Counted from the first letter of the stretch, positions 43,402 through 52,638 are shown. The stretch is DNA of 64,000 nucleotides from Litchfieldia alkalitelluris (GCF_002153425.1 NZ_KZ119600.1:905714-969713), one strand, 5' to 3'. The notes: generated by a model not told the origin, from the sequence alone. Translations and numbers: made by a program.

Positions 43402-44265
43402 ATGTTAGAAACCATTAATAGTTTTGTCTCTATTGCTTTAAAACTAACTGTTCTATTTGTTGGCGTGTCATTTTTTCTTAATTTGTTTCAAAGTTATATT
43501 CCATATGAAAAGGTGGAGAAAAAACTTAAAAATTCACATGTAATACTTGCAGGCTTAGTTGCCTTATTCTTTGCTTTTATCACACCATTCTGTTCGTGTT
43601 CAACAATACCCATCATTGTGAATTTGTTGAAAAATCAAGTGAGGTTTGGGGTAGTAATGGTTTTCTTATTTGCATCACCTGTACTTGATCCAACGATACT
43701 TACAATCATGACAGTGATTATGGGCTGGAAAGTGACAATCATATATATATTAATCACGGCAAGCATCTCATTAACGATAGGGTTATTACTAGATAAATTT
43801 GGTTTTGAAAAGGCTGTAAAACAAGTGGTTATGAGTGGATATAAACCATCTGAAAAGAGGTTTTCATGGAAGTATGCATGGCAGGATACGTGGAATCTAA
43901 TGAAGAGCGTATATCCTTATCTATTATTAGGAGCAGCCATAGGTGCGATTATACATGGTATTGTTCCCGCAGAAATGATTAGTACTTACTTTGGTGGAGA
44001 CGATTGGTGGCTTATTCCAATTGCAGCTATTGTCGGAATTCCACTATATATACGATTGGCAAGTATGATTCCTATTTCACAAATTCTAATTGTCAATGGA
44101 ATGGCATTAGGCCCAGTAATGGCAATGATGATTAGTTCAGCTGGAGCGAGTTTACCTGAATTAGTTTTATTAAAATCAATTTTTAGAAAAGAGTTAATCG
44201 TCACTTTTGTATTTTCAGTTATTTCAATGTCTACGATTTCAGGATTTGTTTTTTACTTCATATGA
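43402..44265 (+). CDS. arsP: ArsP/DUF318 (PF03773) permease, organoarsenical efflux
   Basis: The protein has 287 residues from ATG 43402 (AAGGGGGAGAG upstream). It has about eight hydrophobic segments. FITPFCSCSTIPIIVNLL carries the Cys-Ser-Cys metal-binding motif of ArsP-type permeases, and the second half repeats PLYIRLASMIPISQILI. ArsP exports trivalent methyl- and aromatic arsenicals. Placement directly after an ArsR with arsenic ligands and an ArsR box supports this substrate rather than a generic permease. Confidence 0.82.
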   Translation: MLETINSFVSIALKLTVLFVGVSFFLNLFQSYIPYEKVEKKLKNSHVILAGLVALFFAFITPFCSCSTIPIIVNLLKNQVRFGVVMVFLFASPVLDPTILTIMTVIMGWKVTIIYILITASISLTIGLLLDKFGFEKAVKQVVMSGYKPSEKRFSWKYAWQDTWNLMKSVYPYLLLGAAIGAIIHGIVPAEMISTYFGGDDWWLIPIAAIVGIPLYIRLASMIPISQILIVNGMALGPVMAMMISSAGASLPELVLLKSIFRKELIVTFVFSVISMSTISGFVFYFI

Positions 44266-44331
44266 TGTTCACTCATTATATGGAAGTGAACGGAGTATAT
44301 TAAGTAACTTCTTTATAAAGGAGGGATTATA

Positions 44332-44445
44332 ATGAAAAAGCTAATAAAAAAATTGAATCAAAACTTTAAAGCGAAGAAAATAGCAACATGTTGTAATATT
44401 GAAATTAAAGAACTTAAACCTGAGTCTAATTCGTCAAAAAAATAG
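44332..44445 (+). CDS. 37-residue Cys-Cys peptide of the arsenical operon
   Basis: A short frame, MKKLIKKLNQNFKAKK then IATCCNIEIKELK, has an excellent AAAGGAGGG site 7 bases before ATG 44332 and stops at TAG 44445. It follows the permease by 66 bases. It is basic at the start, with a vicinal Cys pair in ATCCNIEI. Similar small CC peptides accompany DUF318 permeases. A vicinal dithiol could bind As(III) and hand it to the exporter, which is inference. Confidence 0.7.
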   Translation: MKKLIKKLNQNFKAKKIATCCNIEIKELKPESNSSKK

Positions 44446-44752
44446 ATGATAGATTAATTATGATTACTATGTTTGAGTAAAACTTATAGATACTTTTAAG
44501 AGTTGGTTCTTATTTTACTCGAGCAAAGGAAAACCGAGAGTTGCAGTAGTTGCAGCTCTTTTTTTATATCTACAACTTGGAAAATTATGCTTAAATAATT
44601 GTGAGTAAATTTGCTGTTTTTTACCCAGACCACCAAAATCATAGCATTCATTTATTATAGCTGGGAACTATCAAGGCCTAAGAGTCGTATAGAATAATAA
44701 CCTAGGGAAATCAACTCCTACAGTAACTTGTCTCATATTGGAGGTGGCAGTA
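44446..44752. other. Spacer with terminator
   Basis: Beyond the terminator at 44536-44567 I see no gene or clear signal, apart from the ribosome site GGAGGTGG at about 44740. Confidence 0.5.
44536..44567 (+). terminator. Terminator of the arsenical operon
   Basis: AGAGTTGCA pairs with TGCAGCTCT (one G-U), loop GTAGT, then TTTTTTT. Confidence 0.82.
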
Positions 44753-44929
44753 GTGAATAGCAATCAATTAGGAATGGTCTTGTTTACAGGCATGTTTGTT
44801 GGAATTGCAGTTTTCTTATCTGAGTATTTTATACACACAACAAGCTTAATAGCCAAAGTTATTATCGCTGGTTTGTCCGCTTTAGTTGGTAGTTTGATAG
44901 GAAGTAAGCTTTTTCCTAATAAATTGTAA
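44753..44929 (+). CDS. Small two-TM hypothetical protein
   Basis: The protein has 58 residues from GTG 44753, after GGAGGTGG; a TTG 15 bases earlier covers the site. Two membrane segments (about residues 5-25 and 30-52) leave a short basic end (SKLFPNKL). A glycine-zipper-like LSALVGSLIGSK lies in the second. No family is recognised. Confidence 0.6.
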   Translation: MNSNQLGMVLFTGMFVGIAVFLSEYFIHTTSLIAKVIIAGLSALVGSLIGSKLFPNKL

Positions 44930-45098
44930 AGTAGTGTATTTTCAATGAGTGACTAGCTGGCTTTAGTTATTGTTCAAAGCGGTCCTATTCGCTGGGGAGT
45001 TAGTGGGAGCCACTCTGATTACGATAGGCGCATTGCCAGAATAGCACAACCCGCAATACAGCGCTTTTACAGTACTATCGAAAAATAGGGAGGGGAAC

Positions 45099-45689
45099 GT
45101 GTTGGACAAGGGTAAAATTATCATTAGACCAGAACAAGCCCAAGACTATGAAGTGATTGAGATGATGGTGAAGGAGTCCTTTCAGAAGGGAACGGAGTAT
45201 TCGGACGGCGTCGGTGAGGTAGCTCTGATCAATGAAATCAGGCAGGGGAAATACTACATACCAGAATTGTCTTTTGTAGCGGAAAAAGATGGTGAAATGG
45301 TTGGCCACTTTTTGTTTTCCCATTTCCCTCTGGGGAAAACCTTTGAGGCGGGAAATTATGATAAGGATATTGTTAAAACAGAGGTAGTTATGCTTGCCCC
45401 TGTAGCTGTGAAGCCAACCTATCTTCGCCAAGGTATTGGGAAAGAGATGCTGTTACTAGGGTTAGAAGAAGTAAGAAAGCGTGGCTACAAGGCAGTGACA
45501 GTAGAAGGAAATCCTGCTTTTTATAACAAGGTTGGTTTTGTCACATCTAGTCAATATCATATATTTCCATCGGAAAACTGTGAGTTTCCACAAGAACATC
45601 CAGAGTGCATGATGGTCCAAGAAATGTATGAAGGGTCGTTGGAGGGAATAACAGGCTATATTGATTATTCCATGTATGAGAATGCTTAA
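45099..45689 (+). CDS. GNAT-family N-acetyltransferase (YhbS-like)
   Basis: The 196-residue protein starts at GTG 45099 behind AGGGAGGGG. VVMLAPVAVKPTYLRQGIGKEMLLLGLEEV contains the acetyl-CoA pyrophosphate loop (RQGIGK) and YKAVTVEGNPAFYNKVGF the following beta strand and helix. The size and HIFPSENCEFPQEH fit the YhbS group (COG3153). The acceptor amine is unknown. Monocistronic. Confidence 0.88.
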   Translation: MLDKGKIIIRPEQAQDYEVIEMMVKESFQKGTEYSDGVGEVALINEIRQGKYYIPELSFVAEKDGEMVGHFLFSHFPLGKTFEAGNYDKDIVKTEVVMLAPVAVKPTYLRQGIGKEMLLLGLEEVRKRGYKAVTVEGNPAFYNKVGFVTSSQYHIFPSENCEFPQEHPECMMVQEMYEGSLEGITGYIDYSMYENA

Positions 45690-45790
45690 TGACGAGTGAC
45701 CCTTGAGGTTTTCCCGTCCGGAGTGGTGTGGGAACAGTATTTTTAGAGTTAATAACTGATGTCGCTTTTAATTCGCAAGCTAAAGCGATT

Positions 45791-45826
45791 AGAATAGCCA
45801 AGATGATTTGCATTCTTGGCTATTCT
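45791..45826. terminator. 13-bp perfect hairpin between convergent genes
   Basis: AGAATAGCCAAGA pairs exactly with TCTTGGCTATTCT around a 10-base loop. It lacks a clear T-run but sits where both converging transcripts must end. Confidence 0.65.
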
Positions 45827-45847
45827 AGATTGGGGAGGAGGGCCAAT

Positions 45848-46336
45848 TCACCTGTCCCCCTGTCCCTTTACCCTACTGTAAACCTCTTCTAGAAACGCTT
45901 TTTGCGTACTTGGTTCTAGGAGGATATATTCGTTCATTTCATGATATTGTTGGTCGTTGATTTTATTTTTAAATACCAAAGTATCAAAGTAAGGAGAGCG
46001 GAAATGCTTCACGTAAATATACGCGATGAGCAATTCCTCATTATTTTTCCGAACATAGAATTTCAGGCCTTTAAGCTTTGGGAACAGGAACGATACAAAG
46101 TCCGGTTCACAAACGATATCCTCGAAACGCGCCGATGCTAGCAGTGGCATTCGATTAGGTAATGAAACAAAGTATGCCAGCTCTTCAAAGGAAAAATGAA
46201 GATCGTCTAGGCTTGTTTGAAACTTCCTTAATCTCCTTTCCGTTTTCCAGCGTAGGACCCAATACATAAATGGACGGCTTGATAACAGAATGATGACAGC
46301 TAAGATGAAAAATAGGATGGTAGGAAGGAGGTTCAT
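45848..46336 (-). CDS. Hypothetical membrane-anchored protein coupled to the diguanylate cyclase
   Basis: The 162-residue protein has a single N-terminal TM (about 5-23), then a basic helical stretch (RWKTERRLRKFQTSL) and a mixed domain (PFMYWVLRW, FEDIVCEPDFVSFLFPKL, PYFDTLVFKNKI). It overlaps the diguanylate cyclase gene by four bases (ATGA), so the two are co-translated and may interact at the membrane. No family recognised. Confidence 0.65.
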   Translation of the reverse strand: MNLLPTILFFILAVIILLSSRPFMYWVLRWKTERRLRKFQTSLDDLHFSFEELAYFVSLPNRMPLLASARFEDIVCEPDFVSFLFPKLKGLKFYVRKNNEELLIAYIYVKHFRSPYFDTLVFKNKINDQQYHEMNEYILLEPSTQKAFLEEVYSRVKGQGDR

Positions 46337-47919
46337 TTTTTATCCCCCCTTACTCTAGCAGGATAGACTTGATCTTTCCCAAGCTCCTTCGCTCGATATA
46401 CTGCTTTATCGGCGTTTTCTAGTAATGCATTGATGGAGCCAACGCCATCGAAATCTTCCTCGGAAAGTCCACAACCACTGCCAGCTCCATCGCCAGGTTG
46501 CCAGACGGCGGCACCGATACTTACTGTTAGCTTGCCATTGGGTTGACTTTCTCTTCCAGGAAACGGATGCGTTCTAACAGCTTCCACTATTTTTTCCCCG
46601 ACAAGTATTGCTTCATTCAGATCTTGCTTCGGTAGTAGAACAACAAATTCTTCGCCACCAAAGCGGCATACGATATCTTCCTTCTGTACGATAGAACTCA
46701 CGACTTCACTAAATTGAATCAAGACTTCATTACCTAATAAGTGTCCATGCGTATCGTTGAATCGTTTGAAAAAATCCAAATCTAGAATCAGTGCAGATAA
46801 TGGTTCGTTCGTAGACATTGCTGATTCTTGCAAGTGTGGGAGCATACGATCCATGAAACGCTTGTTATACAATCCTGTCAAGCCGTCCTTAATGGCCATT
46901 TTATTTGTTTGCTCATATAAGGCCGCGTTTTCAATCGCCATTGCCGTTTGCGTTGCTAACGGAACGATGTTATCGACGTCTTCATATTTAATAGGATTTC
47001 GATTGACGATATTATCGATGAGCAGGATACCGATAGTTTTCCCCCGACTAACGAGGGGAATGACGGCCAGCTGCTCCATAGAGAATGTCTCTCGAATGGA
47101 TTGAATCGTCTGATCATCAGTACCGTTGTTTGCTTCAATAATAAATGGTTCTTTCATAGAAACAATCCTACTCATGAGAGAAGTTTCCGAATCTGTATGG
47201 AAGGAGAAGTCACGAACAATCTGATTTAATTCATGGTCATCATTGACAGCTTTTTCTTGCATTTGAATCAGATCCTTCAGGCGCCACTTATTTTCTGTGA
47301 CGCTCTCCCAAATGGTTAGACCTTGCTCTACTGTCAGAGGCCCAATCCCAAGTTTTCCTGTGAAGGTAGCGCTTTCTTCTTTTTGCAAAAATAAAATGGC
47401 TCTATTAAAACCGAGTCCATATCCAGCTGTGATGGAGGTAAGAAAAATATGTAAGAGCTTTTCAATATTAAGTGTACTCTGAAGGGCAAGGGATACTTCC
47501 CTCAGGACATGTAGATTTTTTGACTGTAAATAAAATCGTTTTTGCCAATCGTCAATACGTAGATTGCTCTTAAGCATAAATGATGAAATGGCGTTAGTTA
47601 TCACAACGAATCCCGCATAACCCAATAGGATCAAAATCGCCCACTCGCTGGGAATTAATCCACTGAAGTACATCGGTACATAAAGGATGATCGTTGCAAC
47701 AATCCCCCCCACTACCATATACGAGACGGTTGTAACAAGGAGAATGAAGAGTACCATCCACAAATAGTGGTGTATGCCAAATAAAATGCCGTTAATTGTT
47801 GTGAACAAAAGGGAGCTAGAGATAAGAATGCCTTTATTGACATTCTTGGAAAAAGCAAATCTAGCAGTATTTAATAGGATAAGAACAATTAAATTTATGA
47901 TTCCGATTAATATATGCAT
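46333..47919 (-). CDS. Membrane GAF-GGDEF diguanylate cyclase
   Basis: The protein has 528 residues from ATG 47919, with TAGGTG 6 bases upstream; the GTG at 47928 overlaps that site. There are four or five N-terminal TM helices to about residue 120, a GAF domain (about 145-340, ending with QLAVIPLVSRGKTIGILLID), then GGDEF (about 355-520). The active site is CRFGGEEFVVLLP, and LDLDFFKRFNDTHGHLLGN binds GTP and metal. It should make cyclic di-GMP. The residues upstream of GGEEF read VQKEDIV, so the RxxD inhibitory site is absent and product inhibition is not expected. Confidence 0.9.
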   Translation of the reverse strand: MHILIGIINLIVLILLNTARFAFSKNVNKGILISSSLLFTTINGILFGIHHYLWMVLFILLVTTVSYMVVGGIVATIILYVPMYFSGLIPSEWAILILLGYAGFVVITNAISSFMLKSNLRIDDWQKRFYLQSKNLHVLREVSLALQSTLNIEKLLHIFLTSITAGYGLGFNRAILFLQKEESATFTGKLGIGPLTVEQGLTIWESVTENKWRLKDLIQMQEKAVNDDHELNQIVRDFSFHTDSETSLMSRIVSMKEPFIIEANNGTDDQTIQSIRETFSMEQLAVIPLVSRGKTIGILLIDNIVNRNPIKYEDVDNIVPLATQTAMAIENAALYEQTNKMAIKDGLTGLYNKRFMDRMLPHLQESAMSTNEPLSALILDLDFFKRFNDTHGHLLGNEVLIQFSEVVSSIVQKEDIVCRFGGEEFVVLLPKQDLNEAILVGEKIVEAVRTHPFPGRESQPNGKLTVSIGAAVWQPGDGAGSGCGLSEEDFDGVGSINALLENADKAVYRAKELGKDQVYPARVRGDKK

Positions 47920-48168
47920 CAACATCACCTATTTTCACAGTATGTAAGTTTAGATTCTATTTTTATGGTTGATATTGTGGTCGTATTGTCCTAGTTCTAT
48001 TTTATCATAAAGGAGAGTGGTGATTGTGTAAAATCTAATGGAGTATTTTCTAAAAGTATATCATGAAGCGTCTTTCTTCGAATAAAACTTGACGGGAATA
48101 TTTGTTCGGTGTATGGTTAAAGTGATTAGTAGATTCATATGGACTTTAATAGGGGAGGATTGGTTAAG

Positions 48169-49053
48169 GTGGGAGAATCTCGCACTGATCATGATCGGCT
48201 GTTCAAGGAGTTAATTTCTAATTTTTTTGAAGAGTTTATGCTGTTGTTTTTCCCTGAAGCGTGTGAACAAATAGATTTTAGAAACGTCCGCTTTTTACCA
48301 CAAGAACTGTTTACTGATGTGACGGGTGGAGACAAGCATGAAGTTGATTTACTTGTCGAAACACAATTAAAAGGTGAAGAAAGTCTCATTATTATTCATA
48401 TTGAAGCTCAATCTACGTATCAACACCATTTCAATGAACGAATGTTTGTCTACTTTAGTCGCATTTTCCAAAAACACCGTCGAAAAATACTTCCAATTGC
48501 TATCTTTAGTTATGAAACTCCACGTGCTGAACCCAATTCTTATACATTAACATTTCCTTTCGCAGATATACTTCAATTTAATTATCTTTCTGTAGAGCTG
48601 AAAAAGAAAAACTGGCGAGAATATATTAGACAAGAAAATCCTGTTGCAGCGGCACTTTTGAGCAAAATGGGGTATACTAATGATGAGAAAGTAGAGATTA
48701 AGAAAGAGTTTTTTAGAATCTTGATTCGATTAGAGTTAGACCCTGCTAAACAGACACTTTTAACTGGTTTTTTTGAAACCTATTTGACTTTAAATGAAGA
48801 GGAAGAGCATAAATTTAAAGAAGAGGTGAAAGCAATGGAGCCGAAGGAGGGTGAAAAAATCATGGAGGTCATCACTTCTTATGAACGGAAAGGTATTGAA
48901 CTAGGAAGGAAAGAAGGGATAGAACAAGGGATAGCACTTGTTGCACAACGTATGTTGGAACAAGGAAAAGATGTGGAAGAGATAGTCACGTATACGGGGT
49001 TATCAACTGAAAAGATAGAACGACTGAAGGAAGAGATAAGGAACGAGAATTAA
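48169..49053 (+). CDS. Rpn-family PD-(D/E)XK nuclease/recombination-promoting protein, copy A
   Basis: The protein has 294 residues if started at GTG 48169, 9 bases after the conserved AGGGGAGGA; the paralogue at 60997 has the same upstream block, while an ATG at 48139 is not conserved there. The nuclease core is HEVDLLVETQ, then LIIIHIEAQSTYQHHFNERM (Asp...Glu-x-Gln). A helical domain and a tail of EGIEQGIALV repeats follow. This is the Rpn/PF12784 group, which promotes RecA-independent recombination and varies its C-terminal repeat number. Copies B (60997) and a fragment (61985) lie 12 kb away. Confidence 0.85.
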   Translation: MGESRTDHDRLFKELISNFFEEFMLLFFPEACEQIDFRNVRFLPQELFTDVTGGDKHEVDLLVETQLKGEESLIIIHIEAQSTYQHHFNERMFVYFSRIFQKHRRKILPIAIFSYETPRAEPNSYTLTFPFADILQFNYLSVELKKKNWREYIRQENPVAAALLSKMGYTNDEKVEIKKEFFRILIRLELDPAKQTLLTGFFETYLTLNEEEEHKFKEEVKAMEPKEGEKIMEVITSYERKGIELGRKEGIEQGIALVAQRMLEQGKDVEEIVTYTGLSTEKIERLKEEIRNEN

Positions 49054-49075
49054 TATAGTCACTTTGATCATATGC

Positions 49076-49115
49076 AAGCCAGTTGTCTAAAGTGTAATGG
49101 ATAACTGGCTTTTTA
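49076..49115 (+). terminator. Terminator of Rpn copy A
   Basis: AGCCAGTT (49077-49084) pairs with AACTGGCT (49103-49110), then TTTTAA. Confidence 0.8.
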
Positions 49116-49189
49116 ATCAAGGTGTCTAGTTTATATTGTTTATTTTTAGTATCAAAGTTACATATAATGTAATTAAGGGTGGTGATAAT

Positions 49190-49756
49190 ATGAGTTTATT
49201 AGAAGAGAACCAATATTCCTATGATGATTATCTACAGAAGAGAAAGGAAACAGATCAGATTTTGGAATATATAAATGGTGTAGTTTGTAAGTCTCCTTCT
49301 CCGAGTATTAAACATCAAGCTATCTCATCATATTTGCATGGCGAGTTGTACATACATTTAAAAGGGGGAAGTTGCCAAGTTTTTGCTGCTCCCACGGATG
49401 TTATCTTAAAAGAAAAAGAAAATAAAAATGATGAAATAAAACATGTTGTCCCAGACCTATTTGTTACATGTAATGTAGACGTGTTTACTGAAAATGAATA
49501 TGTGGGAGTCCCGGAGTTTATTATTGAAATTCTAAGTCCTTCTAATCAGTCTCATGATTTAGTTACTAAACTTAATCTATATATGAAGTACGGTGTAAAA
49601 GAATATTGGATTATCAATCCAATGCAGAATTTTATTATGGTATATACATTAGATGATGATGGGAAATATCAGCTTACGTTAATTTCCGAAGGTGAAATAG
49701 TAGAGTCACTAGTAATAAAAAAGTTTAAAGTGAATACAAAGGATATGTTTAATTGA
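49190..49756 (+). CDS. Uma2-family (DUF820) PD-(D/E)XK endonuclease
   Basis: The protein has 188 residues from ATG 49190 (AAGGGTGGTGA upstream). HVVPDLFVTCN, GVPEFIIEILSPSNQSHDL and KLNLYMKYGVKEYWIINP are the diagnostic blocks, giving the catalytic Asp...Glu-x-Leu arrangement of DUF820 proteins. Members are predicted nucleases, often in many copies per genome and sometimes beside transposons. It directly follows Rpn copy A, so two PD-(D/E)XK genes of the mobile type lie together. Role in the cell is unknown. Confidence 0.87.
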   Translation: MSLLEENQYSYDDYLQKRKETDQILEYINGVVCKSPSPSIKHQAISSYLHGELYIHLKGGSCQVFAAPTDVILKEKENKNDEIKHVVPDLFVTCNVDVFTENEYVGVPEFIIEILSPSNQSHDLVTKLNLYMKYGVKEYWIINPMQNFIMVYTLDDDGKYQLTLISEGEIVESLVIKKFKVNTKDMFN

Positions 49757-49820
49757 AGAAGGGGCACAGTCAGGCTTCTTCTTATTTTTGATAGTGACAA
49801 GATATTCCCCCTCCATTTAT

Positions 49821-50330
49821 TCATTTGAAATATTCCCTCAAATTTTTCAAAACAAAGGTTTCTCGTCTCACCCATCCATTGCAATTTAGTTGTCTACTGG
49901 CCTCATCGTTTTGTTTGATGGCATCATCGAAGGAAATCCACACAGGAGTAAATCCTTGTTCTGCTTCGTAACCATCTAAATCTTGATTACCTCGATCCCC
50001 TGAGCATTCACATATGTAATAATGGGAATCCATTTCAAAGATGGTGTCCTGATCATATACATCGATCTTTCTTTCTAAAACAGCACCTATTTTTCCCTTC
50101 ACTACACAATTTATATAGCCTGTTTCTTCTGCAATTTCCCGTTGTAGGGCTGCAGAATGGCTTTCTCCCATTTCAATCCCTCCACCAGGAAATTTAAAAT
50201 CCCCTCTATTAGAACGAACTAATAGAATTTTTCCCCGCATTACAATCACTGCCCGAACGGCTTGTCTCGTCTTTACTTTCATTTGGTTATGATTGGTCTG
50301 TGTATCATCAAAAACTTGATGGAAAAGCAT
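49821..50330 (-). CDS. Nudix hydrolase
   Basis: The 169-residue protein has a canonical Nudix box GGGIEMGESHSAALQREI then AEETG (about residues 49-71). Before it stands AVRAVIVMRGKILLVRSNRG, after it a domain with a Trp/Asp-rich end. It hydrolyses a nucleoside diphosphate derivative; the substrate is not predictable. It is leftward, divergent from the two-component operon, with 180 bases between the starts. Confidence 0.9.
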   Translation of the reverse strand: MLFHQVFDDTQTNHNQMKVKTRQAVRAVIVMRGKILLVRSNRGDFKFPGGGIEMGESHSAALQREIAEETGYINCVVKGKIGAVLERKIDVYDQDTIFEMDSHYYICECSGDRGNQDLDGYEAEQGFTPVWISFDDAIKQNDEASRQLNCNGWVRRETFVLKNLREYFK

Positions 50331-50406
50331 GATTTCACCGCCTAAAAAGTAGATGTTCTTTCATTATAGAAGAATTAATGCGATCTTTATATAGGTGTTT
50401 TCTCTG

Positions 50407-50426
50407 TTAACACTCTATTAACATTG
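50407..50426 (+). promoter_or_regulatory. Direct-repeat regulator box upstream of the two-component operon
   Basis: TTAACA-N5-TTAACA at 11-base periodicity is the form OmpR-type regulators bind. The 20-base box TTAACACTCTATTAACATTG is 18/20 identical to that at 57006 before the MMPL gene. Autoregulation is likely. Confidence 0.65.
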
Positions 50427-50510
50427 ATATGGAAAAATTGGGTGACAACTACATTTGTAAATGGTTTTCCTTTATACTATGGAGGAAAAAGTACGAGGGG
50501 ACGGGGCGTT

Positions 50511-51218
50511 ATGAAAGCAAAAGCAATTAAGATTTTAATTATAGAGGACGATCCGAATATTGCAGAGCTCATTTCCATGTATATGGAGAAGTTGGGTTAT
50601 GAGAGCATTATTGCAGCCGATGGCGAAGAAGGCCTTACTTTGTTTTTTGATCGCACACCTGACTGTATCATTCTTGACTTAATGCTTCCTAAGATGGACG
50701 GCTGGGATGTGTGCAAAACCATTCGCCTTGAGGATAGTAAGGTGCCTATTCTGATGCTAACAGGGAAAGGGCAAAGTCATGATATTGTAAACGGGCTGGG
50801 ATTAGGAGCAGATGATTACATCGTGAAACCTTTTGATCCTAATGAATTGAGTGCAAGGGTCAAAGCTGCACTTAGGCGAACCGTTTTGTCAGAGGAGTAT
50901 AACGGGAAAATTATTTTAGATAACGTAACTATAAATATGGCGGAGTTTCGTGTTTATGTGAACGAGGAGGAAGTCGTGCTTGCACCAAGGGAGATGGAGA
51001 TCCTTCACTACTTTGCGTGTCACCCGAATCAAGTTTTATCAAGGCAGCAGTTGTTGGACAAGGTATGGGGCTATGACTTTGAAGGGGATCCACGAACACT
51101 CGATGTCCACATCAAACGAATTAGGGACAAGCTCGGGCAGCACGGGGCAAAGTGGTCTGTAACAACGATAAGGGGTGTTGGATACCGATTTGAGGGGAAA
51201 GTGAAGGATCGTGTTTAA
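50511..51218 (+). CDS. OmpR-family response regulator
   Basis: The protein has 235 residues from ATG 50511 (GAGGGGACGGGG upstream); an in-frame ATG at 50424 has no site and overlaps the regulator box. The receiver domain has IEDD, phospho-acceptor Asp56 in IILDLMLPKMDG, Thr in MLTGKG and Lys in DDYIVKPFDP. The C-terminal winged helix (LAPREMEILHYFACHPNQ, DVHIKRIRDKLG, TTIRGVGYRFEG) binds DNA. It overlaps the kinase gene by eight bases. Confidence 0.93.
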   Translation: MKAKAIKILIIEDDPNIAELISMYMEKLGYESIIAADGEEGLTLFFDRTPDCIILDLMLPKMDGWDVCKTIRLEDSKVPILMLTGKGQSHDIVNGLGLGADDYIVKPFDPNELSARVKAALRRTVLSEEYNGKIILDNVTINMAEFRVYVNEEEVVLAPREMEILHYFACHPNQVLSRQQLLDKVWGYDFEGDPRTLDVHIKRIRDKLGQHGAKWSVTTIRGVGYRFEGKVKDRV

Positions 51219-52638
51219 AATTAAAAGTATTTTTACAAAACTATTCATGACATATTTGATGATTATTCTGTTTTCCTTCCTCCTGTTCGGTTTCATTTTC
51301 CTTTACTTATTTCATTTAAAGTTATACGACGATTATGAAGAAACTTTTACTCACCATTATGAGTTGGTTCAGGATCAGCTTGTTGGGATCGAAAAGTTTC
51401 AGTGGACCGAGGAGGAAGTGGCGCTCTCTCTAAAGCCAAGCTTAAGTCAGAAGGAGTTCAGTATCTTTCTTTTTAGCGAGGCTGGTGAGCTTGTTTATGG
51501 GCCAACCCATAGCCCTTCTGATGTTAGCCTTGTTAGTCTTGAGTTTCTTGAAAAGGCTTTGCACCAGGAAATATTTACGGAAGGAGGCTGGATCGATGGT
51601 GTATTAAGCTATCATATCGGTTCCCCAATCCAATTTCCAGGCTCAGATCAGGGGGGACATACGACTCATAACGAGGGAGTGATGGTCATGATGTTTCATG
51701 ATCTAGACCATCAATATCAGCAAGTCGTCTATCATATTCTAACAACATTTTTGATCACCATTGCATTTGCTGGGGTAATTCTCTGGTTTATTTCTAGGAA
51801 GATCACGTCGCCACTTCAGGAGATGAATCACACTGTTTTGAGATATGCGAAGGGGGATTTTTCCCAGACTGTTAAGGTGAAAACAAATGATGAACTGGGA
51901 CAACTTGGGAGTAGCGTCAATTATATGGCCGAAGAGCTAAGTACCCTAGAGGAAACGAGGAATAAGTTAATTGCAGACGTTTCCCATGATCTTCGTTCAC
52001 CATTAACGTCTATTAAAGGCTTTCTAGTTGCCTTAATCGATGGCACGGTTCCTTCTCATAGGCGGGAAAAGGTGTATTTATTAATGAAAGAGGAAACGGA
52101 GCGGGTGATTAAGCTTGTGAATGACACCCTTGATATGTCGCAGCTTGAAGCAGGACAGGTAAAAATAAAACCAGAAAAATATAATTTAACAAAACAGCTT
52201 CAGATGACAGTGGCAAAACTTGAGCCACAGCTGGAGAGTAAAGATGTTACAATCAGGATTGTTCCTGATGATGAGCCCATTCATGTTTTTGCAGACAGGG
52301 ATCGAATGGAACAGGCTTTGATTAATTTATTACAAAACGGGATTCAGTTTTCACCAAGGACTTCAGAGATAAAAATTATGCTGGATAAAAATAAGGAGCA
52401 TCACTTTGTCGAGGTTCGTGTGCAGGATCAAGGACCTGGTATTAATGAAGACATGATAGCTCACATTTGGAAGAGGTTTTATAAAACGGACGAGGCGCGA
52501 ACGAACAAAGCTGGTGCTGGTATCGGCTTGTCGATCGTGAAGTCAATTATGGATCTGCATCATGTAGATGTTCACGTGGAAAGTAAAGAAGGGGAAGGGA
52601 CGACATTTTACTTCCGGCTGCCATTGAGTCGGACGTGA
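51211..52638 (+). CDS. Sensor histidine kinase
   Basis: The 475-residue protein starts at GTG 51211, inside the end of the regulator gene. TM1 is about 10-33 and TM2 about 175-196, with a ~140-residue outside sensor. Then come HAMP (SRKITSPLQEMNHTVLRYAK), HisKA with phospho-acceptor His near 258 (IADVSHDLRSPLTSIKG) and HATPase with N box NLLQNGIQFSP, G1 DQGPGI, G2 GAGIGLSIV. The outside domain contains His-rich patches (GGHTTHNEG, MFHDLDHQYQ). Ligand unknown. It ends just before the 51-bp array. Confidence 0.92.
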   Translation: MFKIKSIFTKLFMTYLMIILFSFLLFGFIFLYLFHLKLYDDYEETFTHHYELVQDQLVGIEKFQWTEEEVALSLKPSLSQKEFSIFLFSEAGELVYGPTHSPSDVSLVSLEFLEKALHQEIFTEGGWIDGVLSYHIGSPIQFPGSDQGGHTTHNEGVMVMMFHDLDHQYQQVVYHILTTFLITIAFAGVILWFISRKITSPLQEMNHTVLRYAKGDFSQTVKVKTNDELGQLGSSVNYMAEELSTLEETRNKLIADVSHDLRSPLTSIKGFLVALIDGTVPSHRREKVYLLMKEETERVIKLVNDTLDMSQLEAGQVKIKPEKYNLTKQLQMTVAKLEPQLESKDVTIRIVPDDEPIHVFADRDRMEQALINLLQNGIQFSPRTSEIKIMLDKNKEHHFVEVRVQDQGPGINEDMIAHIWKRFYKTDEARTNKAGAGIGLSIVKSIMDLHHVDVHVESKEGEGTTFYFRLPLSRT

